In this document: positions 14,756-23,103 of the stretch, one piece after another
Layout of the letters: every line of letters starts with the position of its first letter
Numbering within the stretch: position 1 is the stretch's first letter
DNA from: SICU01 sp038045445
GTDB lineage: Archaea > Nanobdellota > Nanobdellia > Pacearchaeales > GW2011-AR1
NCBI GenBank assembly: GCA_038045445.1
Contig: JBBSYC010000029.1
Span: 1-39,112 of the forward strand
DNA length: 39,112 nt
Direction: 5' to 3'
The notes under the pieces: generated by a model
What the model was told of the DNA's origin: nothing
What the model saw: the letters and a program-made list of their open reading frames with translations, nothing else
Databases searched by the model: none
Translations under genes and position numbers: made by a program

Positions 14756-15058
14756 TTATTCTATCAAATGAGAATATTCTTGACGAGCAGTTAAAATCAA
14801 TTGTTCTTGTCTTTTAAGTCTAAAGTCTATTCTTCTTCTCCTATTTCTGCAATTGTTCTTGAAACAACCAAAAATATATGCTCTTAAGCGAGAACTTTCC
14901 CAAGAATCTAAGCCTCTACTAATAGCTAATAAAGTTGCATCTTGCAGACAATCATAGGCATCTTCAGGGCTCAATCGATAATGTTCTCTTGCATATTTTA
15001 CAGAATCATCTCTTAAAATTCCAAATGTCTCAAATATTTTATAATGCTCTTCAGTCAT
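14756..15058 (-). CDS. sigma-70 region 2-like protein
   Basis: 100 residues. The segment SPEDAYDCLQDATLLAISRG followed by LRAYIFGCFKNNCRNRRRR has the layout of region 2 of ECF-type sigma factors (D-A-x-D-x-x-Q-D/E-x-x-L-x-A, then an L-x-A-[WY]-[LI] helix ending in Asn and an Arg cluster). Region 4 is absent and the rest is a basic tail. Archaea use TBP/TFB, so a classical sigma role is unlikely; it may be a repurposed DNA-binding helix bundle or an acquired gene. It is convergent with thrS, 5 bases apart. Similarity is by eye only. Confidence 0.55.
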   Translation of the reverse strand: MTEEHYKIFETFGILRDDSVKYAREHYRLSPEDAYDCLQDATLLAISRGLDSWESSRLRAYIFGCFKNNCRNRRRRIDFRLKRQEQLILTARQEYSHLIE

Positions 15059-15158
15059 ACTCTTTGAAAAGCCAAATCTTTCTATTTAAATTAATCTGGA
15101 ATATTCAAACTAAATATTTATATATCTTCAATTCAATCACTGAATATCAAGAGGAAAA

Positions 15159-15785
15159 ATGAAAATTCAACCATACGTTCAAAAATTAGAGTCTTCACAA
15201 ATATATAAAAAATTTAGAAAGGAAAATGAAGAATCTTTTGTTGTGGCTGGTTTTTTTGTCTTAGATTATGAAACTGGAACAAACATACACCAAATAGACT
15301 ATTATGTTCCCTCAAAGAAACAAGTTGCAGCATTTAATCTAGATGGAGAAGTTGAAGTCCGTTTGCTTGACATGATGAGTAAGGAAAAAGTCCCCCAAAA
15401 ACTAGACATAAAAACAAAAGTGGATTTAGATGCCTTAAGGGGAATCTTAGAAGATGAAATGAAGAACAGAAATATAACTGAAACAATAAAAAAATGTGTT
15501 GCAGTAATACAGATGGTTGATGGAAAGAAACTCTGGGTTTTAAGTTGTGTTCTTTCAGGAATGGAAATTTTAAAAGCTCATGTAGATGATGAATCAAGAA
15601 CAGTTTTAAAAATGGAAAAGGCTTCAATGTTAGATTATATAAAAAAAATGCCCGCACTTCCCCAGAAGTCTCAAGAACCAAAGTTAACAAAAGATCAGTT
15701 AGAAAAACAGATAGAGCAATTAGATAAGTTAAAAGAACAGTTAAAGAAAGAAGAAGCTAATTTAGAAAAGTCTGCGAAAAAATGA
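15159..15785 (+). CDS. unknown protein with C-terminal coiled coil
   Basis: 208 residues. The first 150 residues look like one alpha/beta domain (SFVVAGFFVLDYETGTNIHQ, KLWVLSCVLSGMEILKAHVD), and residues about 172-205 are a strong coiled coil of repeated Lys/Glu/Leu (QLEKQIEQLDKLKEQLKKEE). No family name is known to me. A TATA box (TATTTATATATC, about 15114-15125) and a GAGG ribosome site 5 bases before the ATG (15151-15154) both support this start, making it one of the few leadered genes here. Confidence 0.75.
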   Translation: MKIQPYVQKLESSQIYKKFRKENEESFVVAGFFVLDYETGTNIHQIDYYVPSKKQVAAFNLDGEVEVRLLDMMSKEKVPQKLDIKTKVDLDALRGILEDEMKNRNITETIKKCVAVIQMVDGKKLWVLSCVLSGMEILKAHVDDESRTVLKMEKASMLDYIKKMPALPQKSQEPKLTKDQLEKQIEQLDKLKEQLKKEEANLEKSAKK

Positions 15786-16166
15786 TAACTTGTTTAGACA
15801 TAGAATAAGCATTAAATAATCCAAAGGGATAGGGGAATTAAATGTGCCTACGAGATATCAATTAGGATATTTTATTAATAGTTCTTTTAGTTTTGAATTA
15901 AAATCCTTAATTTTAGATCTTATTTCTCCACTAACTTCTTCTAATGAGATAAGTAATTGTTCTAAATCAAATCTGTGCATATTCATTCTACGCCTAATTC
16001 TTAATACTTCTTCAGAGCTAAGGTCTAATGGGGGATTATCTAAGGGGTTGTGTAACTAATTTTTCAAACAAAGATTACATAATTTTTATGGACAATTTAC
16101 CTAAGATATCTGAATAGATGCGACCACAACACGAATATTTATTAATGAGCCATTTTAAAAATCGAT
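15786..16166. other. intergenic stretch with one possible small gene
   Basis: About 380 bases between the coiled-coil gene and the next plus-strand gene. Apart from the minus-strand frame at 15858-15986 (open up to 16055) and a TATA element (AATATTTATTAA, about 16134-16145) for the gene at 16167, nothing is recognised. Confidence 0.5.
15858..15986 (-). CDS. possible 42-residue helical protein, perhaps a truncated gene
   Basis: From ATG 15986 the frame reads MNMHRFDLEQLLISLEEVSG then a Lys/Glu-rich amphipathic helix ending LLIKYPN. The same frame is open further upstream to 16055 and reads protein-like (LDLSSEEVLRIRRRM) but offers no start codon there, suggesting a 5'-truncated gene. The opposite-strand frame over the same bases is Ser/Leu/Ile-rich, as expected for the antisense of a real helix. 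Confidence 0.4.
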   Translation of the reverse strand: MNMHRFDLEQLLISLEEVSGEIRSKIKDFNSKLKELLIKYPN

Positions 16167-16721
16167 ATGTCAAATAGTCTTTCTAAATCATTAATTGCAT
16201 TAGGAACAGCAGTAACTTTGGCTGGGGTTTATTTGGGTCCAGTTAGAGACTATATGCAAGACCATAATCCGACAATATCTGTTCATCGGTTTCTTACAGG
16301 GCTCTTAGAAAAATCACAAAGAGATGTAGACTCTTTTTATGAGCATATCGCTATAGAAGATAGTGAACCGCGTCTTCAGGATCCGTTGTTTGATTTGCTG
16401 TTACAACCGAAACAAGATTTAAAAGATAAAACTAATGTATCTTCTGGGGTTGGTATTTCAAATTTATCTCTCACAGGTTATTCGCTTACTCAACCTTGGC
16501 CATGGGAATCCAGTGTAGGAAGAGGTCTTGATTTTAGATTAGGAATAAGAGATTGGATAAGAAAGGAAAGACAAGTTTTTTATGATGAAAATAAAGAGGT
16601 AATAGATGATTATCAGCCGTCACCTTTCAACTCTTGGAATCTTCTTATGATTGTTGGTCCAATACTTATCTTAAACGGCTTAGAAAGACGATTTCCTTCA
16701 CCCATACAAGACCATGAGTAA
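16167..16721 (+). CDS. membrane protein of unknown function with terminal helices
   Basis: 184 residues. A hydrophobic helix near the N terminus (LIALGTAVTLAGVYLGPV, residues 9-26) and another near the C terminus (NLLMIVGPILILNGLERR, about 158-175) flank a 130-residue polar loop rich in Asp, Ser, Pro and Trp. A TATA element lies about 25 bases before the ATG. No family recognised. It converges on the CYTH gene, with a repeated stem-loop element between them. Confidence 0.6.
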   Translation: MSNSLSKSLIALGTAVTLAGVYLGPVRDYMQDHNPTISVHRFLTGLLEKSQRDVDSFYEHIAIEDSEPRLQDPLFDLLLQPKQDLKDKTNVSSGVGISNLSLTGYSLTQPWPWESSVGRGLDFRLGIRDWIRKERQVFYDENKEVIDDYQPSPFNSWNLLMIVGPILILNGLERRFPSPIQDHE

Positions 16722-16863
16722 GTAGTATTTTAACCATCACACTCCTTAAAGATATTAATTGTTTATGGGCTTTTAAAACAACTTTAATCTATTATAAAAG
16801 ATACAAATCTTTCTCTAAATATCCTACAACAAACTGAGGAAATACTAATATCCTTGACTAGAT

Positions 16864-16955
16864 GGATAACTGCGTTGGATATGTCACGCTTTAGAGCAGT
16901 TATACAGATAGAGAACTGAAAAAATAAATAGAATATAAGCTATGCAGTTCTCTAT
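16864..16955 (+). repeat. two-stem-loop intergenic element, copy A
   Basis: First stem: ATAACTGC (16866-16873) pairs with GCAGTTAT (16896-16903), 22-nt loop. Second stem: ATAGAGAACTG (16908-16918) pairs perfectly with CAGTTCTCTAT (16945-16955), 26-nt loop. The same pair of stems, in the same order and with nearly the same spacing, occurs on the minus strand at 33742-33650. The stems and the proximal part of loop 1 (GTTG, TCAC words) are conserved while loop 2 differs in sequence but not in length. It lies between two convergent genes. It could be a structured RNA, a terminator or a non-autonomous mobile repeat. Confidence 0.65.
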
Positions 16956-16958
16956 ATA

Positions 16959-17507
16959 TCAGCCTTTATTCTTCAAAGCCCATAACTGCCGAGTATAACC
17001 TCTAGGTTCACAATCCGATTCTTTAAATCCTAACTCTTCTCTCACAGCAACTATCTTATTACGTGCAGAAGAAACATGATTTGGAGGACACAAAATCTCA
17101 AGCTCCAAAAACCATCCAAGTTTCTTGACATAATTCAACTCAATATTGACTCCATTTTTAGTGGTATAAAGTTCAGTCGTCTTCTCTTTATGTAGCCATC
17201 TCCTAAATCCAAAATCTTCAATTAAATCAAAAAATCCTTTTATATCAGATATCTGAAACTGAACTTCCTTTTTTGCATAGACTCCCTTTGAAAAACTATT
17301 TCTTTTTTTAAAATTGACTTCGCGAATAGAACCTTTGTCCCTTATCCTAAGACTCTTTTCAGGATACTGAAAATACTCAAGAGTATAATAGTCATCCTTC
17401 TTGTTTTCTTTCTTTACAAATTTAGCTATTTCCTTTATCTTCTTGCGAATTCTATTCAAGTCGCTTTGTTTTAAAGGAATTTTAGTCTCAACCTCTATCC
17501 AACTCAT
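16959..17507 (-). CDS. CYTH-domain phosphatase/cyclase (class IV adenylate cyclase family)
   Basis: 182 residues, the usual size for archaeal CYTH proteins. The defining N-terminal ExExK is present as EVETK at residues 5-9. Further conserved charged positions follow: LRIRDKG, REVNFKKR, KKEVQFQI, TTELYTTKNGVNIELNYVKK and LGWFLELEI, each a strand of the triphosphate tunnel. Members hydrolyse triphosphates such as thiamine triphosphate or cyclise ATP; which applies here cannot be told. A ribosome site GGTGAT lies 5 bases before the ATG (minus strand, about 17511-17520), so this start is well supported. Confidence 0.88.
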   Translation of the reverse strand: MSWIEVETKIPLKQSDLNRIRKKIKEIAKFVKKENKKDDYYTLEYFQYPEKSLRIRDKGSIREVNFKKRNSFSKGVYAKKEVQFQISDIKGFFDLIEDFGFRRWLHKEKTTELYTTKNGVNIELNYVKKLGWFLELEILCPPNHVSSARNKIVAVREELGFKESDCEPRGYTRQLWALKNKG

Positions 17508-17561
17508 AAGTCATCACCAACAAACATACAATCCTAATTTTAAAAGGGTTTCTAAAAAAAA

Positions 17562-18029
17562 TTACTCGCAACTAATAGGCTGTGTAGTAATCTGACACAA
17601 TTGTCCACCACTAGTTATGACTATATTAACTTCCTCCGGCACAATTGTTATTCCTTTAGCAACGATAGTTGTAGTTTCAAGTTCTCTAAGGCCTTCAGAG
17701 CCAGAACTAGAAACCATATTCTCACCAGATGGAGTATATCTTTCAGTTGCACCATCAGAATCTTCAAACAAAAGGTCTACATTCTCAAACTCCCCAGCTC
17801 CAGGATTACGTTTCACGACGATATCATAATCTCCAACTGTTCCACTGCTTGAGACAACACAACTCACAGGCTCAACACTTACGGTAAAACAATCACTTCT
17901 TATTCCAGCAGCGCCCTTATCAATAGTTGGTTTAACAACAGACCATAGGACCGCTATTCCGACAATGACAAGAAGGACTATAAGCACATTCGCAACGACC
18001 TCACTAACTCCTTTTCTTTGATTGAACAT
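17562..18029 (-). CDS. archaeal type IV pilin-like / flagellin-related protein
   Basis: 155 residues from ATG 18029 (a TTG at 18041 is possible but the GGTGTG ribosome site favours the ATG). The start MFNQRKGVSEVVANVLIVLL is a class III signal peptide: short basic leader, cleavage expected after the RKG, then a hydrophobic polymerisation helix with the conserved Glu at position +5 region. The remainder is a beta-rich extracellular head with three cysteines. It would be processed by a PibD-like peptidase and assembled as a pilus. A TATA box (AATTTATAAACT) lies near 18060-18072. Confidence 0.85.
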   Translation of the reverse strand: MFNQRKGVSEVVANVLIVLLVIVGIAVLWSVVKPTIDKGAAGIRSDCFTVSVEPVSCVVSSSGTVGDYDIVVKRNPGAGEFENVDLLFEDSDGATERYTPSGENMVSSSGSEGLRELETTTIVAKGITIVPEEVNIVITSGGQLCQITTQPISCE

Positions 18030-18078
18030 TTTCACACCCAATAAAACAGTTAGTACGGGCTAGTTTATAAATTATATG

Positions 18079-18163
18079 TCAAGAATGCGAGAACCAATAC
18101 TCCGCAAATATCATTATTTAATTTATCAAACCTCACAAAGCCAAAACGTAAAGTAAAATATAT
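18079..18163 (-). pseudogene. decayed 3' end of a second glutamyl-tRNA synthetase gene
   Basis: Read on the minus strand, 18145-18107 gives RFGFVRFDKLNNDI and, after removing one T from an ATTT run near 18106, continues AEYWFSHS and stop at 18079. The intact gltX just upstream ends RFDGIRDGIAEYWYSHP and stop. The match in order and spacing shows a duplicated gltX C terminus carrying a one-base insertion. Upstream of about 18163 no further gltX sequence is seen before the intact gene's stop at 18194. Confidence 0.6.
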
Positions 18164-18193
18164 AAATGGTAAGGGTTTAGAATTATTAAAAAA

Positions 18194-19864
18194 TTAAGGA
18201 TGAGAATACCAATATTCTGCTATTCCGTCTCTTATTCCATCGAATCTGCAGAAGAAATTACGCTCAAACTGTATTACGGTTCCAACTTTTATTTTCGTAG
18301 CAACAGACTCAACAAGACCTTGAATCCAAGTTCCATCAGGCATTAATACTCTAGTCTCTACACCATTAGATACCCAATTAATCTTGGGAATTTTCTTGTT
18401 GTCTATAGATGTAACTTCAACTTTATTTCCAAGGTTTACATTAAACAAATGCAACAATCTAACTTCAGTATTCTTATTTTTAGCAAAATCCTTAGACGAT
18501 ATTGATATTTCGTTTATTTCAACGTTACGAGTCTCTTCAGGTCTATCTGGGTGAACAGGAATAGATACAGAATCAATCCCTTTCATTTCAGATGGTGTAA
18601 TATTTAGTTTAACTGGATTTTCAACAAATGAATATCTAAGAGTTTCAGCATCAATCATTTGTCTATTAATTGCATAAAGTGCTTCAATAGGAACTACAAT
18701 ATCTTGTTTATTCAATCCAATACGCTTCACAAATTCACGAATAGCTTCCGGTTTCATTCCACGACGAGCAAGTGACTGCACACTCCAAGTTCTAGGATCA
18801 TCCCATCCACTAAACTCTCCAGATTTCACCTCTTTATTTGCCTTAGATTTAGATATCTTGGCACCAACACCCTCAAGTCTTACAAGCCCTACATGAATAA
18901 GGATGGGATGTTTCCACTTAAATAAATCCCAAATATATTTTTCCATATCGCTTTCAATAACTAAATCATTTCCACGAATAATATGAGTTATTCCAAGTAA
19001 ATGGTCATCTATTGCCCAGCACATTTCTAATGTAGGCCACACTCTATATTTTGTTCCAACTCTTACATGAGGTCTATCAGCAATTCTAAATAGTACTCTG
19101 TCACGAAAAGCAGGATTAGGATGTTGCATATCCGTCTTCAGTCTTAATGAGGCTTCTCCCTCCTTCACTTTAGGAAGAAACATTTCTTTCCATCTAGCTT
19201 TCTGTATTCCTATTGGATACTGTCTGCAAGAACACTCCACTCCTTCAGATCTATTCTTTCTAAGAACATCCGTCTTGCAATAACAAACATAAGCCTTATT
19301 CATTTCAATTAACTTTTCAGCATATTCATAATAAATTTCAAGCCTATCCGATTTATAGTAAGTTTTTTTGTATTTCACTCCAAGCCATTTGAAAGCATCT
19401 GGAATTAAATCGTAAGCCTCTTTAACAATTGGTTTTTCTACACTTCCAATAGTGTCATCCATTACAAGCAATAAATCCGCATTATATTTTTCAGCATATA
19501 ATGCATTTAGTAAGTAAGTCTTAGTATTTCCTATGTGCATTGCTCCAGAAGGAAAAGGTGCAAGTCGTAAAACCATTTTCTTCCCTACTGGAGATTCAGG
19601 CAATTCAGACAACTCATAGTCTTCAGTTCTATCATGTTTCTTAACAATATCTTTAACTTTCTCAAACAAATTATTTCTATCTTTATCAGATAAAGAATTA
19701 ACTTTTTCAACAGTTTCATTAATTAATTTCATGACAAGAGGAATCTCTTTTCTGTCAAGTCCATGTTGAAACAATTTAGGCAAAACTTTTCCAGCATCTG
19801 CTTTCCCATATTCAAGGGAGTTGCTTAAAGCATATGCCAGAATCTCTTTTGAAAAGTCTTTCAT
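18194..19864 (-). CDS. gltX: glutamyl-tRNA synthetase, archaeal type
   Basis: 556 residues. Archaeal/eukaryotic class I GluRS layout: a helical N-terminal domain of about 95 residues, the catalytic domain beginning LRLAPFPSGAMHIGNTKTYL with HIGN in place of HIGH, a cysteine-containing insertion (CYCKTDV, CSCRQYP), the KISKSKAN signature (KMSKS loop), and a C-terminal beta-barrel anticodon domain. Attaches Glu to tRNA-Glu; in many archaea it also feeds a transamidation route for Gln. A TATA-like TTAAATATAG lies just upstream. Full length. Confidence 0.96.
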   Translation of the reverse strand: MKDFSKEILAYALSNSLEYGKADAGKVLPKLFQHGLDRKEIPLVMKLINETVEKVNSLSDKDRNNLFEKVKDIVKKHDRTEDYELSELPESPVGKKMVLRLAPFPSGAMHIGNTKTYLLNALYAEKYNADLLLVMDDTIGSVEKPIVKEAYDLIPDAFKWLGVKYKKTYYKSDRLEIYYEYAEKLIEMNKAYVCYCKTDVLRKNRSEGVECSCRQYPIGIQKARWKEMFLPKVKEGEASLRLKTDMQHPNPAFRDRVLFRIADRPHVRVGTKYRVWPTLEMCWAIDDHLLGITHIIRGNDLVIESDMEKYIWDLFKWKHPILIHVGLVRLEGVGAKISKSKANKEVKSGEFSGWDDPRTWSVQSLARRGMKPEAIREFVKRIGLNKQDIVVPIEALYAINRQMIDAETLRYSFVENPVKLNITPSEMKGIDSVSIPVHPDRPEETRNVEINEISISSKDFAKNKNTEVRLLHLFNVNLGNKVEVTSIDNKKIPKINWVSNGVETRVLMPDGTWIQGLVESVATKIKVGTVIQFERNFFCRFDGIRDGIAEYWYSHP

Positions 19865-19893
19865 GAAAGTATTACAAATAATCTATATTTAAA

Positions 19894-21885
19894 TTAATCC
19901 AACGGTGCACCAGAGAAAGAACTATTAGTTGCTTTTCCGGGGATTTCTCCACCAAGATACGCCGGCAAACCACTAAATCCCCCACCATATATTGAGTGAT
20001 GTATCTCAGGATTTACAGGACCAAGACCACCAAAATATCCTGCGTCGGGATGTACTGCCTGATTCCAGTAAGCCGCTCCAGCATCCCCCATAGAACCCAT
20101 CGAGTAAACTGGAGCAGTCAATCCAGAAAGAGATTCAGTAACGGGAGTCTTAGTCATTCCCAAACCGCCTTGTCTTGAAAACCAATCTCCTGTTTCTATT
20201 GTCTTCTTTGCTTTCCTAAAATTCTCTCCCCATTGAGCATTTAAAATCTCATCAATAGGAACATTACCCATTCCAACAGGAAGCTCAGCATCTTCAAATC
20301 CTAAGTTGTCTGCAATGTGCATATGCTTTACATAGCCAGAAATTGTTTTAGCTTGTGTAATAACATCTTTTCTATTGTACCCCCATTTCTGAATTGAGTT
20401 TATATGTCCAACATCCCAAGTAGCTCCAATTATACTATCGGCAGTTGCAATGGCTTTTTCCTTAGACATTAATTTTTGTTCAACAGCTTTCTGAACAAAT
20501 TTCTTTCTTGATGCAATAACAAGGTCTCTAATTTCTTCAGCCCTAGTCAATCCAGACATTCCAGCAGGAGGATTTTCAATGCTTATTATCCCAGGGGCAA
20601 GTCCCTTACTTGAAGCATTTTTGTAAGCATGTAATGCAACATTTGAAAAAGTATCGGAGCCCTTATCAACTGCAAAGTCCCTTAAAGGTCTATAAGTCTC
20701 TGGTCTAACGGTTTTCTCGCCAAGTAATCTTGTCCCCTCTTCAACTTTTTTCTTTAATTGAAGTATATCTGATTTTTGTTCATAATATTTGAATGCAGAT
20801 TTTAATTCTTTAGCATAATTATTCAGTTTATTTAATGCCTCCCCACCAATCTTTTTTTCATCATGATTTCCTTTTTGATATCTTCTCTCTGCATCAGCAT
20901 AAGCAATATTATAAAGCTCTTTCATTTGGTTAAAAGATTCTCTTACAAAAAAGTCAGCATTATGCACCTCAGTCATTATTCCATTTACATTTTCTGCAGT
21001 TTTAGGAAGCACCTTTCCAAGTTCCTCAATACCTTTTTTATAATCCCCATAATTTTCTTTGTAAACCTTGTATGTATCAAATACTCCTTCGAATTCAGCA
21101 CCCCCTTCTTCCATTTCTTTTTTGACTTTTTTTTCCATAGATAATGCTTTAAGCAACTCGTTATTTGCTCTGGTGCTGTTAACAAAAACAGATTCTATCT
21201 GATTAGTCCATCTTTCTTCATTAAATTTATCAAGTCTCTCTTTTATGCTTTCTTCTTTGCCCTCATAATAATCTTTTTTTAAAGTAAATGGAAGAGTTCC
21301 TATCTCCCCAGTTCTTTCATTAAAGACAGACATACTTACTACTTTTTCACCACCCTCAGCAATAGTACCATCAGGGTTTCTTTTGAAAACAACCTTCCTT
21401 TCAACTTCAGGAAGTCCATTGTTAGAATGGAAAGTCATTACAATACCCTTCTTATCCTTTTTATCAGAGTTCATTTGTTGCGCAAGTTCAACAGCAGCCA
21501 TCATCTGAGTCTCTGCTTCTTTTCTTTGGTCCTCTGACCAATTCCCTCTTGAAAATCCAGTCGACTCAACAAGAGGTCCATGAAAAGTCAATTCAACTCC
21601 AGTAAGCTGTCTTAATCTATCTATTTCCTTCCAGTGTTGTCGAGGAATTGATGCAAGATGCTTCATAGGTCCTCCTCCAGTCAGTCCAAGCCCAGACACT
21701 TCAATAGTTTGAGTTCCAGTGCTTATCTTATCAGAGACTTTTTTAAGTTGGTTAGCAGTTAAAGGGTCAGTGGGATAAGCAATATCTCTTACAGGAGCAT
21801 GATATGCGCGACTTCCAGTAAATCCTCCGTAAGCCTGTTCGAAGGGATACTTCGAACCACTATAAAATATTTCTGAACTAGCCAT
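19894..21885 (-). CDS. xylose isomerase-like TIM-barrel protein with long helical insertion
   Basis: 663 residues. N-terminal and C-terminal parts form one TIM barrel of the sugar isomerase / AP endonuclease 2 type: strands GTQTIEVSGLG, VELTFHGPLVESTGFS, GIVMTFHSNN, then IISIENPPAGMSG, ATWDVGHINSIQKWGY and YVKHMHIADNLGFEDAELP. Metal-ligand-like Glu, Asp-x-x-His and His-x-His residues are present. Between them lies about 240 residues of charged coiled coil (roughly residues 215-390). The last 70 residues are Gly/Ser/Pro-rich. The start follows GAGGTGA, a strong if closely spaced ribosome site. Substrate unknown; DNA repair or sugar metabolism are options. Confidence 0.72.
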   Translation of the reverse strand: MASSEIFYSGSKYPFEQAYGGFTGSRAYHAPVRDIAYPTDPLTANQLKKVSDKISTGTQTIEVSGLGLTGGGPMKHLASIPRQHWKEIDRLRQLTGVELTFHGPLVESTGFSRGNWSEDQRKEAETQMMAAVELAQQMNSDKKDKKGIVMTFHSNNGLPEVERKVVFKRNPDGTIAEGGEKVVSMSVFNERTGEIGTLPFTLKKDYYEGKEESIKERLDKFNEERWTNQIESVFVNSTRANNELLKALSMEKKVKKEMEEGGAEFEGVFDTYKVYKENYGDYKKGIEELGKVLPKTAENVNGIMTEVHNADFFVRESFNQMKELYNIAYADAERRYQKGNHDEKKIGGEALNKLNNYAKELKSAFKYYEQKSDILQLKKKVEEGTRLLGEKTVRPETYRPLRDFAVDKGSDTFSNVALHAYKNASSKGLAPGIISIENPPAGMSGLTRAEEIRDLVIASRKKFVQKAVEQKLMSKEKAIATADSIIGATWDVGHINSIQKWGYNRKDVITQAKTISGYVKHMHIADNLGFEDAELPVGMGNVPIDEILNAQWGENFRKAKKTIETGDWFSRQGGLGMTKTPVTESLSGLTAPVYSMGSMGDAGAAYWNQAVHPDAGYFGGLGPVNPEIHHSIYGGGFSGLPAYLGGEIPGKATNSSFSGAPLD

Positions 21886-21922
21886 TTCACCTCTTTATGT
21901 AATATATTCTAGAATATATAAA

Positions 21923-22528
21923 CTAATTGCCGATGACTTTCTTGAACTTGTTGATTATCTTTTCGTGTCCTTCTTTTTCAACTATTTTCCATGACTTAAG
22001 ATAGTCAGGAGAAATATGCGAATTTTCAATATCTCTCTCAAGTCTTTCAGAATCAAATAATTTCAAATATATCTCGGTATGAAATGCATTCAGAAGTATG
22101 TGGTCTTTTGTAGTCTTTGACTCATTCCGATAATTAAAATCCAGATACTTAAGCCATTTGTTCCATTTTTTGTTGTCAACAGACAATTGTATATTGTGTA
22201 TCAGCTCATGAGTCAATATATCAATCGTATGATCTATATCTTTGCAAAATTTTATAGTCAATGGATCAGACATTGGTCTACAGAATCCAACAACATAGCA
22301 GACCATCGTTTTGTCAGACCATTTTAATCCAGAAACTTTATTTATTGTTTTTAATATTCTCTCTCCCTGATTTTTCCAAGCATTCCGAAGTCCGTCAAGA
22401 AATTTAATAATTTCATAAGGAGAAGGATATTTTTTATCTGCTCTCTTGAGAAACTCCTTAATCTCAACAGAATGTCTATAAACATCATCGTAAATATAAG
22501 AATATCTAAATTCTATTTTTGGTAGCAT
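21923..22528 (-). CDS. putative zinc metallopeptidase (HELIH)
   Basis: 201 residues from the ATG at 22528; a possible upstream start at 22567 is disfavoured because the TATA box (TTTATATATCC, about 22547-22558) would lie inside it. HExxH is present as THELIHNIQ (His107, Glu108, His111), in a helix, and a later acidic segment (NAFHTEIYLKLFD) could give the third ligand as in gluzincins. No signal peptide, so cytoplasmic. No named family recognised. Confidence 0.65.
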   Translation of the reverse strand: MLPKIEFRYSYIYDDVYRHSVEIKEFLKRADKKYPSPYEIIKFLDGLRNAWKNQGERILKTINKVSGLKWSDKTMVCYVVGFCRPMSDPLTIKFCKDIDHTIDILTHELIHNIQLSVDNKKWNKWLKYLDFNYRNESKTTKDHILLNAFHTEIYLKLFDSERLERDIENSHISPDYLKSWKIVEKEGHEKIINKFKKVIGN

Positions 22529-22578
22529 TAAATAAAAATGTCTATGGGATATATAAATGTTAATCAAAAAATCTAGAA

Positions 22579-23082
22579 TTACATCATTCTTCTTTTTTCT
22601 CTTCTATCGCTTTGTGTCTGCTCACCTTCTCCAGCATAACTTCTTTCAGGGTTTATCTCTCCTCTTGTTTGTTGCATACCCACACTATTTTCACTTCTAA
22701 GAGTTCTACCTCTGTCTAAATCAGGTCTATCCAAATTTTTTCCACCAGCAGAAGTAGCAGATTCTGATGAACCAACAGGAGTATAATTACTTCCCTGATA
22801 AGGGTTACCACTAGCCCCAGTATAAGAAGGTCTAAAATGAATTTCCTTCTCATCATCCTCCCCAGATTTAGCCCTTTCCCCTCGGACAATATTATGACTG
22901 ATGTCTTCAGATTCTAAAGTAGAGCCTCCAGCAGACTTCCTAAATCTTGGAAGAAAATGTTGCGTTTCATCTTCTTCAGAAAATTCATCATCAAGAGATT
23001 CAACTTTTTTCTTAGGAATTTCTTTAATAGAACTTGTTATTTTACGTATTTCTTTTATTTTAGACACAAAAAGATAGAACAA
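22579..23082 (-). CDS. low-complexity, probably disordered protein
   Basis: 167 residues. After a short hydrophobic/basic N terminus (MFYLFVSKIKEIRKITSSIK) the chain is highly polar, rich in Ser, Gly, Glu, Arg and Asn with no hydrophobic core, ending RREKRRMM. It starts 21 bases after the 543-residue gene and is likely co-transcribed with it. Function unknown; a flexible adaptor of the neighbouring protein is possible. Confidence 0.55.
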   Translation of the reverse strand: MFYLFVSKIKEIRKITSSIKEIPKKKVESLDDEFSEEDETQHFLPRFRKSAGGSTLESEDISHNIVRGERAKSGEDDEKEIHFRPSYTGASGNPYQGSNYTPVGSSESATSAGGKNLDRPDLDRGRTLRSENSVGMQQTRGEINPERSYAGEGEQTQSDRREKRRMM

Positions 23083-23103
23083 TGAATATTAAATATTCTC
23101 CTA

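Noticed and set aside
15844..16059. Plus-strand frame of 71 codons beginning GTG
   Set aside because: Its Ser/Leu/Ile-rich composition is what the antisense of a charged helix gives, and the minus-strand frame over the same bases is more protein-like. No promoter or ribosome site supports the GTG.
16959..17507. Cyclic-nucleotide signalling pathway formed by the CYTH protein and the cyclase-like receptor domain
   Set aside because: Attractive by proximity, but the receptor domain seems inactive and CYTH proteins are often triphosphatases; no effector is visible.
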